In this document: positions 1 through 12,276 of the stretch, one piece after another
Layout of the letters: the number at the start of each line of letters is the position of its first letter
Numbering within the stretch: the stretch's first letter is position 1
DNA from: Sebastes aleutianus
Lineage: Eukaryota > Chordata > Actinopteri > Perciformes > Sebastidae
Length of the DNA stretch: 64,000 nucleotides
Reading direction: 5' to 3'
Assembly: GCA_916700875.1 (NCBI GenBank)
Contig: CAKAKS010000001.1
Coordinates: 12,463,741 to 12,527,740, forward strand
Translations under genes and position numbers: made by a program
Notes under the pieces: generated by a model
Database searches by the model: none
Seen by the model: the letters and a program-made list of their open reading frames with translations, nothing else
What the model was told of the DNA's origin: nothing

Positions 1-1106
1 TTAGTCACACCAGCTGCAGTGCACGTAATCCACCCCCCCGCTGATAAACCTTACCTCCCCTATAGATTTTACTACTTGAAGGGTTAAATATGTCTGGCGA
101 AAATCTTTTGTTTACCTCACTGAATGCAGCCAAATCATTAAAATAAGTACAATGGATAAAATGACCCTTCCTCATTAAAATTTATGACAAAATGAGATGG
201 GAGTGCTGGAAAGTTGAAGCGGTGTCGTCTTGAATCACAAGAGCTGCCCGCCTGCGGGGACTCCTGGTGCCATAAAGGTCCTGAGGTTTCCTTCTTCAGT
301 TTTCCCATCGAATCGTTTCACAACGGGGCCTGTACATCAAGTCATCAAATCCTGCCATTGTCTTGACTCAGAAAGCTATAAAACAAGGATGGTCTAATAG
401 CTGATGCTAATGGAGGGATGCCCTCTCGATATGATCTGACTTTTACGACGTGGTGTGAAGCTGTAACTTTTTTCTCACAGACGGGTTCTTGGTAGGCGTC
501 GGATGTAGGTGATGACAAACCACCATGAAGCTGGGTCTCCTGCCCAATCAAATTGCCACAAAACTGAGTTTAATGTTCTCTCATTGAGTGTAAATGTGCA
601 TGAGTAGTCACCCTGTCTAACGGCGGTGCCACAGAGCACTGTATGTATTTGTTTAGCAGGATTTCTCCTTGGAAACTCGGGTCAGAGTGTCTCGTGCTGC
701 TTGAAAAGTAAGAATTTAAAAAGTGAACCAATTCTCACTGTTGCATGCAGTGCTGAATATTTTAAGAATAGATGTTTTTTTATTTCTCTCTTTGTCATCC
801 GTCTTGGCTGCTGAACACTTCCCCATGCAGAGATTGCATTGGAGCAAATCCTGGGCCTCGTTTCCAAAAAGCCTTTTAAGTCTAAGATGATCATAAAAGT
901 CCATTTTATGAACCCTCTTCAGCCTAAGAGATGTTTCCCAAAAGCATTGTGAAGCAAGTCACTCTTAAAAATAATTGTGGATTAACACTGCCTCATAGAA
1001 GAGAAGGAGGGCCATAAGAAGCTCCAGAACATGCAGGAGGAACTGACAAACGTGTATATGTATCTATATTTCTATAGATAGATATATTTATTTTTATCTA
1101 GCATCT
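1..1106. other. Non-coding stretch, no gene recognised
   Basis: No credible exon or RNA gene is visible; ORFs are short and overlap in opposing frames. The only internal structure seen is the first copy of a degenerate direct repeat (791-860) and a small TATA/GATA-rich patch near 1060-1105 next to the following transposon. Confidence 0.6.
791..860 (+). repeat. Degenerate direct repeat, copy 1
   Basis: This segment aligns along about 65 bases with 2783-2850 in the same orientation. Shared blocks include TTTGTCATC, GTCTTGGCTGCT and AACACTTCCC. The family was not identified. It may be an old local duplication or two copies of a dispersed repeat. Confidence 0.6.
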
Positions 1107-1690
1107 ATAAAGGTACAGTGTGTAGGATTGGGCGACATCTAGTGGTGTGGTTGCAGATTGCAACCAACTGGGTACCCCTCCGCTAGGCTTGCTGCGGTAG
1201 TCGGTGTTACACGGTGGTCGGGCACACACCGATTACATTACTTACCCATCGCCCCCCACCGGCTCAACCGGAGAGGCCAGACACTGCCATCAAATGTTAA
1301 GGATCAAAGTAAGCACGCTACACATATTGACCGTCATCTTTTCTTGTAAAATGTGTAATCGGTACCACCGGTATTGTCACAAGTTTATTAACCGACGGGA
1401 AAATGTCCTCACCGTCACATCCCTACCTTCCGTTCTCTCCTCCCTTTCTAAGACTGCAGTAACGTACACCGCTGAGTGCAAAACTGTGGTAACTCTACTT
1501 AAGCAGCAACAGAAGTCAAACGGCTGCTGGCGGTACCATGGTTTTGCACTCCGCGGCTCACGATACCGCAGTTTCACAAGCGTGTCGGAGAACTACGGTG
1601 GTGATCATACGCTAAAGAAAACATAGTTATGAATATTGTATTCCATTTCTGCTAATTGATCCCCCAAAATGTTACACGCTGCTCCTTTAT
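1107..1690. mobile_element. Non-autonomous DNA transposon with short terminal inverted repeats
   Basis: The left end reads ATAAAGGTACAGTGTGTAGG. The reverse complement of the right end reads ATAAAGGAGCAGCGTGTAAC, so about 17 of 20 terminal bases agree. The element is about 580 bp and has no transposase. The bases outside the ends do not give a clear target duplication; a short TA-type or TWA-type duplication is possible. The end sequence resembles a repeat common in percomorph fish (recollection). The 140-codon plus-strand ORF inside (1204-1626) has no recognisable domain and is treated as chance. Confidence 0.7.
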
Positions 1691-4355
1691 CAATATCTCT
1701 TTTATCATTTTATCAAGTGACGCTCTCTGTTTAGTGATGCTTGATGTTACTGTGAATGAGTTGTAATGTTTTCAATTAGAAAATAACAACGTAAAATATA
1801 ACAGACACACACAAAAAATATACACATTTATGGAACAATTTTTGATTTGTGCCAAACTGGCCATGTGTTGTGATACATCTGCCAACCTCTTCTTCTCTTG
1901 TAAGGCTGCCGTCGTCCAGACAGCAATAATTACAGTAATTACTGCAGCACTTTGATGGAGAAACAAATGGGCTACTTGATTTTTTTTATTTTATCTGTTG
2001 CCAGCGTCACAGTAGAGGGTCTTTACCTACAGCCTAATATAGTAACCTTGTTTAGCTGAACTGCCACATTTTTGGTATTCTGTTTTCAGTTTACAGAATT
2101 TTCCTTTTTAAATTAAGATGCCATTTGCTTATATGGGTCTTCAGACCACTTCATTCATAAAACAAGGATGTACTAACTCTATTATCGATTTAGGACCATT
2201 TTAAGACGAGGGGAGATAACATTAAAAGTGAACTTAGGCTCTGCTATCGGCTACCCGACTCATTTTAAAAAAGACAGAGATCGTGCGAGCGAGCTGAGAG
2301 GGCGAGCGGTAGAAGAGAGAGACGTAATACGGCGGTGCTGTGAATGAGAGAAATAAAAGTTATTGTCTTATTGTTTCATGGTGGTTACATTCTAAAGCAC
2401 AAATAAATAACCCTCAAACATTCAACAGATGATTTACTGTGGACACAGATGCTATTAGTTTCATTTCATTCATTACATCCAACGTGCAGCAGTAAATATC
2501 GTCGCAGTGAGACAAATCCATTTTTTCCCTTGTTTTTTAGAGGAAACAGGCGGACACACTGAACTGCAGGCTGCAGAGTGTGTTTACCACTGTGACCACC
2601 AGCAGCCCTCGTCCCATGTCATGTTGCTTTTTCTCACGTCAGCTCACTAATTTGACTAATCTTCGCTGGTCTTTAGACCGCGGTGGAAATGCAGACAACA
2701 GTGGGCTGAAGGAACCTTTTAATTCCTTGAAAAGTAGTTGCAGGGCCTAAAAGTCCCGTGAACTTTTGGTGGAAACTTCGCTTTTGTCATCGGTCTTGGC
2801 TGCTTTAACACTTCCCTGCATTGATTGCATCGGTGTAAGTCCTGGCTCATATGTTTGACGTTATGCTAGGCCAAGACATTTTGTTGTTTCTTCCACTGAG
2901 CGCTGTGGCTCAAGGCTAACACACAGTGAGAAGCTCAATATCCATGTTGTCATAGCGAATAGAGGATAAACGGCCTGTTACAGCGAGCTGCTGAGCTTTC
3001 ACCAGCTCCTCTTTACTTGGTCTGAACATCAGAGGATAAAGCAGCCACTGTCTAAAAGGGCAGCTGTTTCCTACCTCTCTGCGTTTCTTTGGAAGGTGAT
3101 GTATGAGCTGAGCGGGAGAAGAAGAAGAAATGTCGAGGTCCTCCAAGAGTTAAAGGCATTAGGTCACAGTAGCTGCTACTGGCCCAGGTCCTTTTGCTGT
3201 TATCCTCTGCCACTGTACAACAAGCCCAACATGTGTGAAGGATTACAGCAATCGCAGATAATCAATAAAATTCACGACACATTTGATGTGATGGATGCCT
3301 CCGCGCTGCCCTCTGTGCTCACATCATCATTAGTAGTCGCGTTGGCCGGGGTGATCCATCCTGATCAACAGTGAAGGTGTCAGAAGCGGCTATAAAAGTC
3401 GTTGTAGTTAAAGTGCTGCAGCTGAGTTTGCCCCTTCACACCATTTCCCTTCTCACTGAACCCTAGCTCATGTCCCTCGGTGGAAGAATAGGATGTCTAG
3501 GTCACAACGAGACACTTGACTGATGAGGGCAAGAGGAATGGTTTCGGTTTACCGCCGGCCGGAGGGAGTCCCAGTTTATTTGAAAAACACCACATGGACA
3601 CAGTAGGATGCTAAGTGTCTGTCTTTGAGGCACAAACAGAGTCGGGATTCTTGACTGGCAGTGTGGTTACTCACAAACATCAGGGGAGCTGCATGATCGA
3701 TCCTGGTTGAAAGTCTTCAAAAGCTCTTAATGGGTGTTGGCAGTTGTTGTGATATATAGTAGTGTGTTATTTTTCTGCTTTGATTGCTGCCTTGCTTCCC
3801 AAACGTCTAAGTGTCTGGCCCAGTTGTGATGAGCAGAGACAGTTTACTCTCAAAAGGAAGTATGCAATGATTTTTCCATGCACATCATCATTGTAATGCT
3901 ATTTGGAAAAATACAGTTGTTTAGTTGCTCGTGTATATATCATATTCTGTCATCTCAGGCAGAAACTGTATGGATTATTAGCCGAGTACTGAGGAACGCA
4001 AGGGATGAATCCGGCTTTCTAGGGCAAATTTTTTTCAGTAATTGATAGAGTGCATGATTCTCCGATTTTATATTAAAAACAACGCCTTATTGTAAACTAT
4101 TTACCACAGTAATAACATTCCAACACAGCTTTATATTTATGATCAAAAAGTCAACATGAATTGCTAGTTAAAGTAATAAAAATGAGTTTTTTGCAGCCCT
4201 AGTCCATCACAGAGGACTTGTTTTGAGCATTAATCAGATGATTATATATTAGTATATCAGTGTAAAGTCTCCCTCTGTTACAATGCATTACATTCATGCA
4301 CATCTTTGAATATGTATAGGATTATCATCTCCATACATTGCACATATTGTCTATA
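1691..4355. other. Non-coding stretch with one probable old repeat
   Basis: No gene was recognised. The part from about 2660 to 2780 (ACCGCGGTGGAAATGC, then AAGGAACCTTTTAATTCCTTG with local dyad symmetry) looks like a degraded dispersed repeat, and 2783-2850 is the second copy of the direct repeat described at 791-860. The remainder, including 2860-4355, shows nothing identifiable beyond short chance ORFs. Confidence 0.5.
2783..2850 (+). repeat. Degenerate direct repeat, copy 2
   Basis: This is the partner of 791-860, in the same orientation about 2 kb downstream. It differs from the first copy by scattered substitutions and small indels, consistent with age. Confidence 0.6.
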
Positions 4356-4363
4356 CTTTATAC

Positions 4364-4863
4364 TAGAGATGGGACCAAGTCATTGTTTTGCAAGTCACAA
4401 GTAGGTCTCAAATATTTGTACTCAAGTCCCAGTCAAGACTGACCAGTTTCAAGTCAAGTCCCAAGTCCTAAACTTTGAGCTTCGAGTCCTAAATAAGTCA
4501 TAATGCGCTCTTCCCCAAATGTATTGCCATTTGCTTCACCGTCTGTAATTTGTCTGTAATCCTGCAACTTGATCGGATGCTGTTTGATTGGTTCAAACAA
4601 AGTGGATCTGGGGCATTAAGTGTCATCTTGCTAGGAATGAATAGCGTTAATGTTAGTTGATTCAGAAAATGAAGGGAAATTAATTGATTTGTGGCACACT
4701 TTAAATAAGAAAAGGCTCAAGTCCATGTGCAGTCACAGGTCACTGGTGTTAGAGTCCAAATCGAGTTGCAGGTCTACTTTGATTTTGTTGAGTCTAAAGT
4801 CATCAAATTTGTGACTCGAGTCTGACTCGAGTCCAAGTCATGTCACTCGAGTTCACACCTCTG
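4364..4863. mobile_element. hAT-like non-autonomous transposon with 8-bp target duplication
   Basis: The 500-bp element begins TAGAGATGGGACC, and the reverse complement of its end begins CAGAGGTGTGAAC. It is flanked by CTTTATAC (4356-4363) and CTTTATAT (4864-4871), an 8-bp target duplication with one mismatch. An 8-bp duplication and A/G-rich short TIRs fit the hAT superfamily. Both flanks of the interior are rich in AAGTC / GACTTG words that form loose subterminal repeats, a common hAT feature that may be a transposase-binding array. No coding capacity remains. Confidence 0.8.
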
Positions 4864-6126
4864 CTTTATATTGTGAACCTTTGCACATTCTTTGGACAAT
4901 ATTTAGCACATTCCTCTACAAAACTCTACAGCTCTTCATTTTAAAACAGATATGTTGTACATATTTTTTTATTATTTTATTTTTCATCTTTTTACTGTCA
5001 TTTTTTCTATGTTATTTATGTTGACTGTATACTTCTTTTTATCTTTTATTTTCTCTTACCACAGGGCTCGACATTACTTGACTTCGAGCAAGTATGAGAT
5101 GTTTTACTTGCCAGATATGTAAAAATGTAGGTCTGTTAAAGAATAAATAAAATCTACAGGGATTTTGAGAATTATTTTTAATTCATGCGACTCCATTGAC
5201 AGAAACAGTAATTTTACCTTGCTGATGATTGTAAAACACACTTCATTCAAACAAAATAAAACTTAAACTGTCTTTTGATGAGTCTCTAATATCTATTTCA
5301 TGTTGCTGTGAAAGCATATTCTTCACACAACTGTATTTATCCAGGTTTCTCGCCAAAATATATATTTTACAAGATTACATTTGAACATATCGTAATAATG
5401 TTATAATTTACTTTCGCCTTGTGTGGTTTTCCCTCCTATTCCTGAAGCTCAGTTCACAACTAAATCCTCCCATAATCAGGGATGAAGATATAAAGAAGAA
5501 CTCTCCCTAAAAAAGACCTTAACAGGGATTTAGTTCTCATACCGTGATAGCACTAGAATACTGGGGTGTACTCAGGTGCTCCACAATGCCTCAGTGTGGG
5601 CTCAGACCCCCGTCATCTCCCACAATACTTCACTGGCATCAGCTCTACAGACGAGGAGGCCTCGCTCTCGACGGGACACCCCATTGGCTTGATTTACGGG
5701 GACGCTAATAAGGGGAGGAAACCACTTTGCTTCGCATATATCCGAGGATTACGTTTCACAGTGAATGGGAACATTCAGCGGTTCGGATGAGGAGGATCCT
5801 GAGGGAAAAACTATACACGGCAGCGATGGATCATTATGTGTCAACTACTTGAAAAACAACTATTTTCAGCGAATTGGACTTGATCCAATCACGCTCGCTA
5901 TTTCAAGTCAGTTTTTATTGGAAATTGAAGGTTCCTGTAGGTTTCTGAGGAGTGATTTGAGTTTAAATGCTCAATGTCATATAATCACTGGTGATTTTGT
6001 TCACAGTGAAGCATTCATGAGCTCTGACTGTACATGTGGGCACTGTGGTCATCACTGGTGATATCAAAAACCCCACAACGTGAAGAACTGTGTAAGAAAA
6101 AACAAGGTGCAATAGTATAGTAACAC

Positions 6127-6139
6127 AGGTCAAAGGTCA
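6127..6139 (+). promoter_or_regulatory. Perfect DR1 nuclear-receptor motif
   Basis: The sequence is AGGTCA-A-AGGTCA, two consensus half sites spaced by one base. DR1 is the classical target of HNF4, COUP-TF and RXR heterodimers. Occupancy cannot be judged from sequence, and chance occurrence in 64 kb is possible. Confidence 0.45.
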
Positions 6140-8021
6140 GGTAGCTGTCGTAGAAAAGCACCTTTCACTGTTTTTTTACAGGATCACCTGTGCATATTTC
6201 AGCAAATTATCATTTTAAAATTAAACATTTCTATCAAAAAAGTCAACTGAGAGAGAATTGAGAACAATATGCTGCCTGATTTCATTTGTCCAAGTGATAC
6301 TGTAACATGGCTACTTGCAGTTTAAACATAAACATAAAACTTTTTATTGCAAAAAAAATCCGAATGACCCTTTTTGTAAAATCCATGCCCGCTCTCTTCT
6401 CTCTTGTCTGGATCGGATGTTCCAGCAGTTTTTTCAGCAGCTGACTGTCATTTCTTAGATGTCACAACATCCTGATCCACTGCTACTGATGAGAGCTTTG
6501 AAAATTATTCACGCTCACACGACAATAATTCAACTTAGCATTTGGACAGGCATTGCCGTGCCACCGGCACCAAACAGATGAACGATTAGTCTACAACGAT
6601 GCGCAGTATTGACTAGTTGTTTTGATCTCTGTCGAGGCCCTACACTACAACAAAGTGCAGACGTTCCTCTATTTGGTTGCTAATGAAAGGATTCAGCGAG
6701 TGTCCCGTTGTAGAGGATGCCAAGGAAGTTTCACGCAGCGTTGGTATAGCGATCAACTGAGAATCCCGCCTACACTGAGTGGGTACTATTATCTGCAGTG
6801 GAAAACAAATACAGAAAAGCACCTGGTACCAAAAAAGTGACTTGATTTGAGCCGTACTAATGTGCGTGTTTCTTGTACAAAATGAGGACAGTCTATAAAA
6901 ATGTCTCAAAGCAATGATTTAGATCAGTGGTGGTAAACATGTCCGCACCAGTTTACGTTTATTTTCTCGTGAAAATTACGATGTTTCCGCCTTCTTCAAC
7001 GCCTCCCGCCTGAAACCGCTCACCTCATTTATCTTGAATTAATCCGGTTTAGAGACATGTTAATCACAGCAATGAGGCAAGAATCCAACCAGACCACATA
7101 AATCAGAAGGTATGGATTAATGTATAGTCATGCAGGGTGAAAGTGCCGGGTGTTTGGGAAGAGCCACTGTTAAAACAGAGAGGGGCACCACAACTCAACA
7201 CCTCATTTATTTGGACGTGTCAGCAGGAAATGCCATCCAGAAAACTCTATACTCTAAACATGATCGCTGCAGGGACACGCTGTGTTATGAAATCTATTAC
7301 AGCCATATCTGGAAAAACATAGAATATTAGAAGCAGGACCATACATAAAAGTAAAAATGGTGCCAAGATTTATGACCAAAAGTGAATTTAACTAAAGTAA
7401 TGTTTGGCCTTTTGAGTTATTCCTTGGTTTATTTATTTATTCAACTTTGGTGTTAAGTGCTCATTGCTGTTGTGTTTCGGTGCTGCACTTTAAAGAAATG
7501 AATAAGTCTTAAACAATCCACCAAAATCTACTTCTGAAAACATTTTAAACGAGAAATAGGTTACCACTGCTGAATCTCGTTTCAGTTTAGAACTAGATCA
7601 CCTAGTTTGACAACTTGGTCCAAGTTTCGTGAGCTGGATGCATCACACTGGACGGGCTCATTTGCATAAAGGACTGATCTTCGCCTTTTCATTTTGAAAG
7701 AGCAACGGCCAATGAGGAAACTCCAACACTAGTTACCGACCAATCGTGTAACTTCATCACTCAGTGACAGACTTTAGCGTTTGTAAGGCTGGCCCTCTGT
7801 GGTCCAGCCAAAAACAGGGTGCGTCCCCTAAATGCGTCAACAGTGAATTTAATGCGTCCCAAACACATTTTCTATTGTCCCAGAGACGCCGTTAGTCTCG
7901 TTTTAAGAATTTTGACATCCCTACTGTGGACATTTCAATATTTTTCTTCCCCTATAAAAACTGCTCACTATTGATATCCTTTAATACAAATATATCATGA
8001 AGATGTCATCTTTCTTTCTAC

Positions 8022-8038
8022 AGAGAGAGAGAGAGAGT
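8022..8038. repeat. (GA)n microsatellite
   Basis: A pure GA run of about eight units. Confidence 0.85.
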
Positions 8039-10325
8039 GTTTTTTACTCAGAAGTAGGATTTTGTGTGGAGTGCCCCTTTAAATACTTTCCAGTGGTTGT
8101 CTGAGCTTTCCAGAAGTCATTTCATCGCCCTCTGTGACGAACACTCATCCTCCAGATGAAGTCCATTTGATTATTGACATAATGTTTATTATCCTCCCAA
8201 CACTATAGCAATTTACTGTTACTTATCTTCCCAAACATCTCTTCTAGGTGTTATTAAATCCATTTTCCTCGTGCAGTGTTGTTAGAAAGGCCATTTTTCA
8301 GCAGCGCCTCAGTTCAGCTGGTTCACTCAGGTCTCGCTCCTTCCTTCACTGTGTCATCACGAGGGCCGCGGTCAAAAAACACATCCAAGAGTTTGGAAGT
8401 TTGGAGCCACTCTCACGGGACTATTATTGTCTTTCTTTCATGCGACCAAGAGCATCATTTGTCATTTATGGCTTATTGGAGCCGATCACGCACATTGCTT
8501 TTTGCAGATTACTCACATTTACATATAATTCAAACAAGAAGCGTCTTCTTCCCACCCGTGGTTCTGTCAGGATGTCTGGAAAGTTTTGACAGGATTATTG
8601 ATAGTTATCTTCTCTAGACATTTATTTATTTATTGACATAATTTTTTTGTTTTTTGGGGGGTGTTTGGCAGATTTCTCGAGTGATGTCAGCTTGAATCAT
8701 AAAAAAATACCAAAACTGATGTTACTGTGGAAAACGTTTGGACAGAGAGAACAGCATGAAGTCAAATCTATCATCTTGTCTTCACTATACAGTATGTGAG
8801 GTCCAGTTACCTTTTGTCCTCTACCTGCAGTGCTCTGTCAGTCCTGCACTGTGTAACTGTCTTATAACGTGTCAGCACTGACTAACAAAGTCCAAATTCC
8901 TCACGCTCCAGGTTGCACTCGCCAATTAGAAGCGATTATGATTCTGATATTACGCCAAAACTCTTCTTGGAGGCTGCAGGCTCTGGAATCAGTTTCTAAA
9001 AGTGGAAATTCAGGGACGGGCCATGGTGAGTCTCAGTGCTCACACCGCTGTCAGCAAGTAGACGAAAGCATCTCAACTTTTCACTGCAAATCGAATATTG
9101 AGGACATAATGCTTCCCAGATTGTGGGTCTGCAAATGAGTTTCCCTCGTTTGATCATTGGGACAATTTTAGATCAGGCTGCAGACTGATGTATATTAATC
9201 AGTGCGGTTTAGTAAAGTCACAAGACAAACACTTTCAGATGGTAAGCACGGGGCTGCGTGATATGACAATACAATATATAGCCTGTGTGCGCAATGTTGT
9301 AGCAGCCAGGGCGTCTTGATACCGACGCACAAGGCACACAGATGTGTATGACAATAAGCAAAGGCTATGGCAGATTATTCTGTCATAATAAGAGAGCTTT
9401 AGCTTGTTTTCCTTCCTTCAGCACAATGATAAATAATCTGTTGACGGACATTGTTATTGGTTATTGTTATTTTAAAACAGTGTAAGCAGGCAAAATGCAA
9501 AAAGCTTTAGATTATTACACAGAGCTTGATAAATATTTGGACTGTGCTGTACTTTGATATTTTGGCTCTGTGCTCTTATTACTTTGGATGTGAAATGACA
9601 GTTTGATTAATTACAGGAATTCTCAGCTGTATTGAATGAAAGGTTAAGAGAATTCAACCTCCTGGATGCTGTCCTTTACTTTCTGGGCGTCCTGATGGGA
9701 ATCAGGATTCCTGCTGTAACCCCCTCACTTAAAATGTTGCTGAGGAAATTGCAAAGCAGACCCTGGATCAGCATCCAAAGGCAATATGACCCTATTAGTT
9801 TGAAGGAGGTGCAATGGCTTTGTCGGGGAACGTAAAGTGGCTCGAATGTGTTCTTTCAGAGGAATATTGAAGTATAATTTTCATTCTTAAAGTTGAACAC
9901 GTGGCTCAATTTCCAAATTATACAAAAGCTCCAAGCTTTATATGTAATGAGGTCGTCATTTCTCGTCTCTAATTTTTTACTCTTAAAATGGAAACAGACA
10001 ACTTTTCAACTTTCCCCCCCTAGCGTTTCCAAGTGGTATTATTGTTGGCGCCGCTGTCGCAAAAGACAACCGTATCGCTTTTCGTTTTCCTCAGGACACG
10101 CTGCTTACTTTGGTTGTTCCACCGTCTGCCATTTCCTCTACTGGGGATAGTAACTGTAAAGAACTTACATTGATACTCCTTGATAACTGCGGATAGCTAC
10201 CGATGGCTGCTGGGGGAAATAAATGCCTTATCCTCTTGCTGTTTTGGTTGTGCAATGGTTGACACACTTCCTTTTTCGCTGTAAATCAAGCCTTCATTTT
10301 CCTGGGAGATCATACTTGGTGGCAG

Positions 10326-10725
10326 GGCATTTTTTGGGTCGTTTTGCATCTTTTTGGTGGTCATTTTATGACCCTTTGCAATTTTTTTGCATCTCTTTGT
10401 GGTCATTGTGCGTCCCTATGCAGTCTTTGTGGTTGTTTAGCACCTTTTTGTTGTCTTTTTGCATCTCTTTGCAGTTGTTTTGCGTCTCTTTGTGATCATT
10501 TTGCTTCTCTTTGTGGTCATTTTGCATCTCTTTGTGATCGTTTTGTGTCTCTTTGCAGTCCTTTTGCTTCTCCTTGTGGCCGCTTTGCATTCCTTTGCAG
10601 TCCTTTTGCATCCTTTGGCAGTCATTTTGCATCTCTTTGTGGTCATTTTGTCTCTTTGTGGTAATTTTTTGTTTTTATGGTCATTTTGCATCTTTTTGTG
10701 GTCGTTTTGCATCTCTTTGTCGTGA
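10326..10725. repeat. Minisatellite, about 21-bp unit, about 19 degenerate copies
   Basis: The array is built from variants of CATTTTGCATCTCTTTGTGG plus one base, with phase kept over most of about 400 bp. Because 21 is divisible by three and the unit has few stops, overlapping ORFs arise in several frames: plus-strand Cys/Phe/Leu-rich and minus-strand Lys/Met/Gln-rich frames such as 10344-10664 and 10437-10949. These are repeat artefacts. Similar arrays are frequent in percomorph genomes (recollection). Confidence 0.9.
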
Positions 10726-11172
10726 TCTTGCCCATAGGCCCTCTGAACCTTTGGCTCCTGTAATCCTTTCATGCCTTCTCCGTCATCATATATAAAATAC
10801 ATTTTGACATTAAACCTTTTTAAAAACATATAAGTGAAAGAACAGAGACAAACACTTTTCAATGTTCTGGACTGGAGGGAGTGACAAGTTGTGGATTTAT
10901 CTAAGCTGAGATGAAACATGTGTACATACTTTGAGCAGAGCCAGTGCAAACAGATTTAATGCCCCTCTCTATTGGCGAGTCATAAAGAAATCACAGAAAT
11001 AGCAAAGAATCTGGAGGGGAAAGCCAAACACTCGGAGCGTTCGTATGGACGCATGGAATTTGAACCCACAGCTACGCCCATCACTGCGAGACGAAAGTGG
11101 TTTTGGACTGTGAAGGATTATGGGATGCATATGGATCCCATCTCATTGTTTTTTGTTGACTCCTTGTTGCAG
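10726..11172. other. Spacer between minisatellite and exon candidate
   Basis: No repeat or gene was recognised. The last 25 bases before 11173 form a T-rich tract ending TTGTTGCAG that serves as the putative splice acceptor of the next feature. Confidence 0.5.
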
Positions 11173-11304
11173 GTCACGCCACTTCCACAGCTCACCACAT
11201 CCTCAGAAATGGCATGTCATGACCTCTGTGACCCCCATGACTCCTACCACCAAACTGCATCAACAAGACCTCAGCGAAGATCTAATGGCTGAACTCAGTC
11301 TAGA
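11173..11304 (+). CDS. Candidate internal coding exon, family not recognised
   Basis: A T-rich tract ending in TTGTTGCAG precedes this 132-nt segment, and a near-consensus donor (GA|GTAAGT) follows it at 11305. The length is a multiple of three. One frame is open throughout: one base completing an incoming codon, 43 codons, then two bases carried over, so the exon would be symmetric (phase 2-2) and skippable. The peptide is polar, rich in Ser, Thr, His and Pro, with TSVTPMTPTTKL followed by an acidic helix-like SEDLMAELSL, resembling a disordered cytoplasmic or regulatory region. The other frames contain stops. No neighbouring exon with compatible phase was identified and no homologue is recognised, so this may be a chance splice-like segment. 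If real, the window is partly a long intron of a plus-strand gene. Confidence 0.4.
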
Positions 11305-11769
11305 GTAAGTGATTAATACTTCCTGTCTTACGCATTCAAATTAAAAACATCATAGGGACTACTTCTTTGATCGTTAGTCCAATTAAAGTCTGTTGATTAT
11401 GAAAAGTAATGAGTTTCGGAAAAGACTCATTGCTGTTAAACATTTTAAATGTAATTTTTCAATGCTTTGAACACCACAAACAATTCATTTCAACTTAATT
11501 GTCCTGGGCTGATGGCAGAAATCTTGGGGATGCAAATCTCAAAACCTCTGCAAATAAAACCAAAACTATCTCCGTGACTCAGTACCACTAGACGTACACC
11601 TTTAAAACAGTCCAAAACCAGTTTAAATCCATGTGAAAACAGTTCAAAACCACTTTAAACCATAACAAATGTATAGAGATTGAAACAACTTTAAGTGAAC
11701 ATACATAGGACGTCTAAGAGCTACTCACAATCCATGGCAACTGAGAAAAACTCAATGCGTTGAGGATCT
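11305..11769. other. Non-coding stretch after the exon candidate
   Basis: Nothing was recognised apart from AAAACCAGTTTAAA-type repeats of short words around 11610-11660. Confidence 0.5.
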
Positions 11770-12276
11770 TAAAGGTGCTAAATGCGAGATTGGGAGCATT
11801 TCTATTGCCTCTGCACGTCTCTCAACATGGCGACGGCTGAAACTGCAGCTCGTAGCTCGGCGTAGTTTATGTTTGTGTGACGACACAGAGAAGCAGAAGC
11901 GACTGTTCTAAAATGTGCTCTATTGCAGCGTTCTGTTGTCCTCAGTGTCATGACAATGTGACTGGTAGATAGATTATAGTCTAAACTTTACAATGATATG
12001 TGACTTCATGATATTCTGTGTAGGTTACCCTCTTTTATACTGTCTCTGTGTAAAATGGCAAAAGCTACCATTGCTGCAATGCTATCATACATTTTCCAAC
12101 ACTAGGGACATAGGTCTTTAAAAATATCACTATGAGACATGGTCCTTCCAAATTGGCACAAGGCTCATGGACTATTTGTACTATACAACAATGGGGGCCC
12201 CTGAAGAGGTTAGCGTAGATGCTGTAATAGCATCAGTTCTATCAGAACTGGAGAGTATTTCTTCATTAAAAGAAGA
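11770..12276 (+). mobile_element. Multi-copy fish repeat carrying a helicase-like ORF start
   Basis: From TTAAAGGTGCTAAATGCGAG onward the sequence corresponds, as far as recalled, to a dispersed percomorph repeat whose downstream part encodes a RecQ-like helicase fragment. This copy keeps the leader and the first codons and then switches to unrelated sequence after about 12276. No termini or target duplication were located, so the element class is undetermined. Confidence 0.45.

Larger units (their letters stand above)
4872..10325. other. Mostly unique non-coding DNA
   Basis: No gene was recognised. Items seen: an isolated AGGGCTCGACATT motif near 5063, similar to one end of a common fish hAT-type repeat; a perfect DR1 hormone-receptor motif (6127-6139); and a short GA microsatellite (8022-8038). 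A GCGTCCC-repeating patch around 7818-7866 may be part of a degraded dispersed repeat. The overlapping same-strand ORFs at 8248-8617 and the ORF at 8869-9138 lack recognisable domains. Confidence 0.5.

Noticed and set aside
1204..1626. 140-codon plus-strand ORF
   Set aside because: It lies entirely within a non-autonomous TIR element and shows no transposase or other domain.
10344..10949. Cys/Phe-rich and Lys/Met-rich proteins
   Set aside because: They are translations of the 21-bp minisatellite in different frames.
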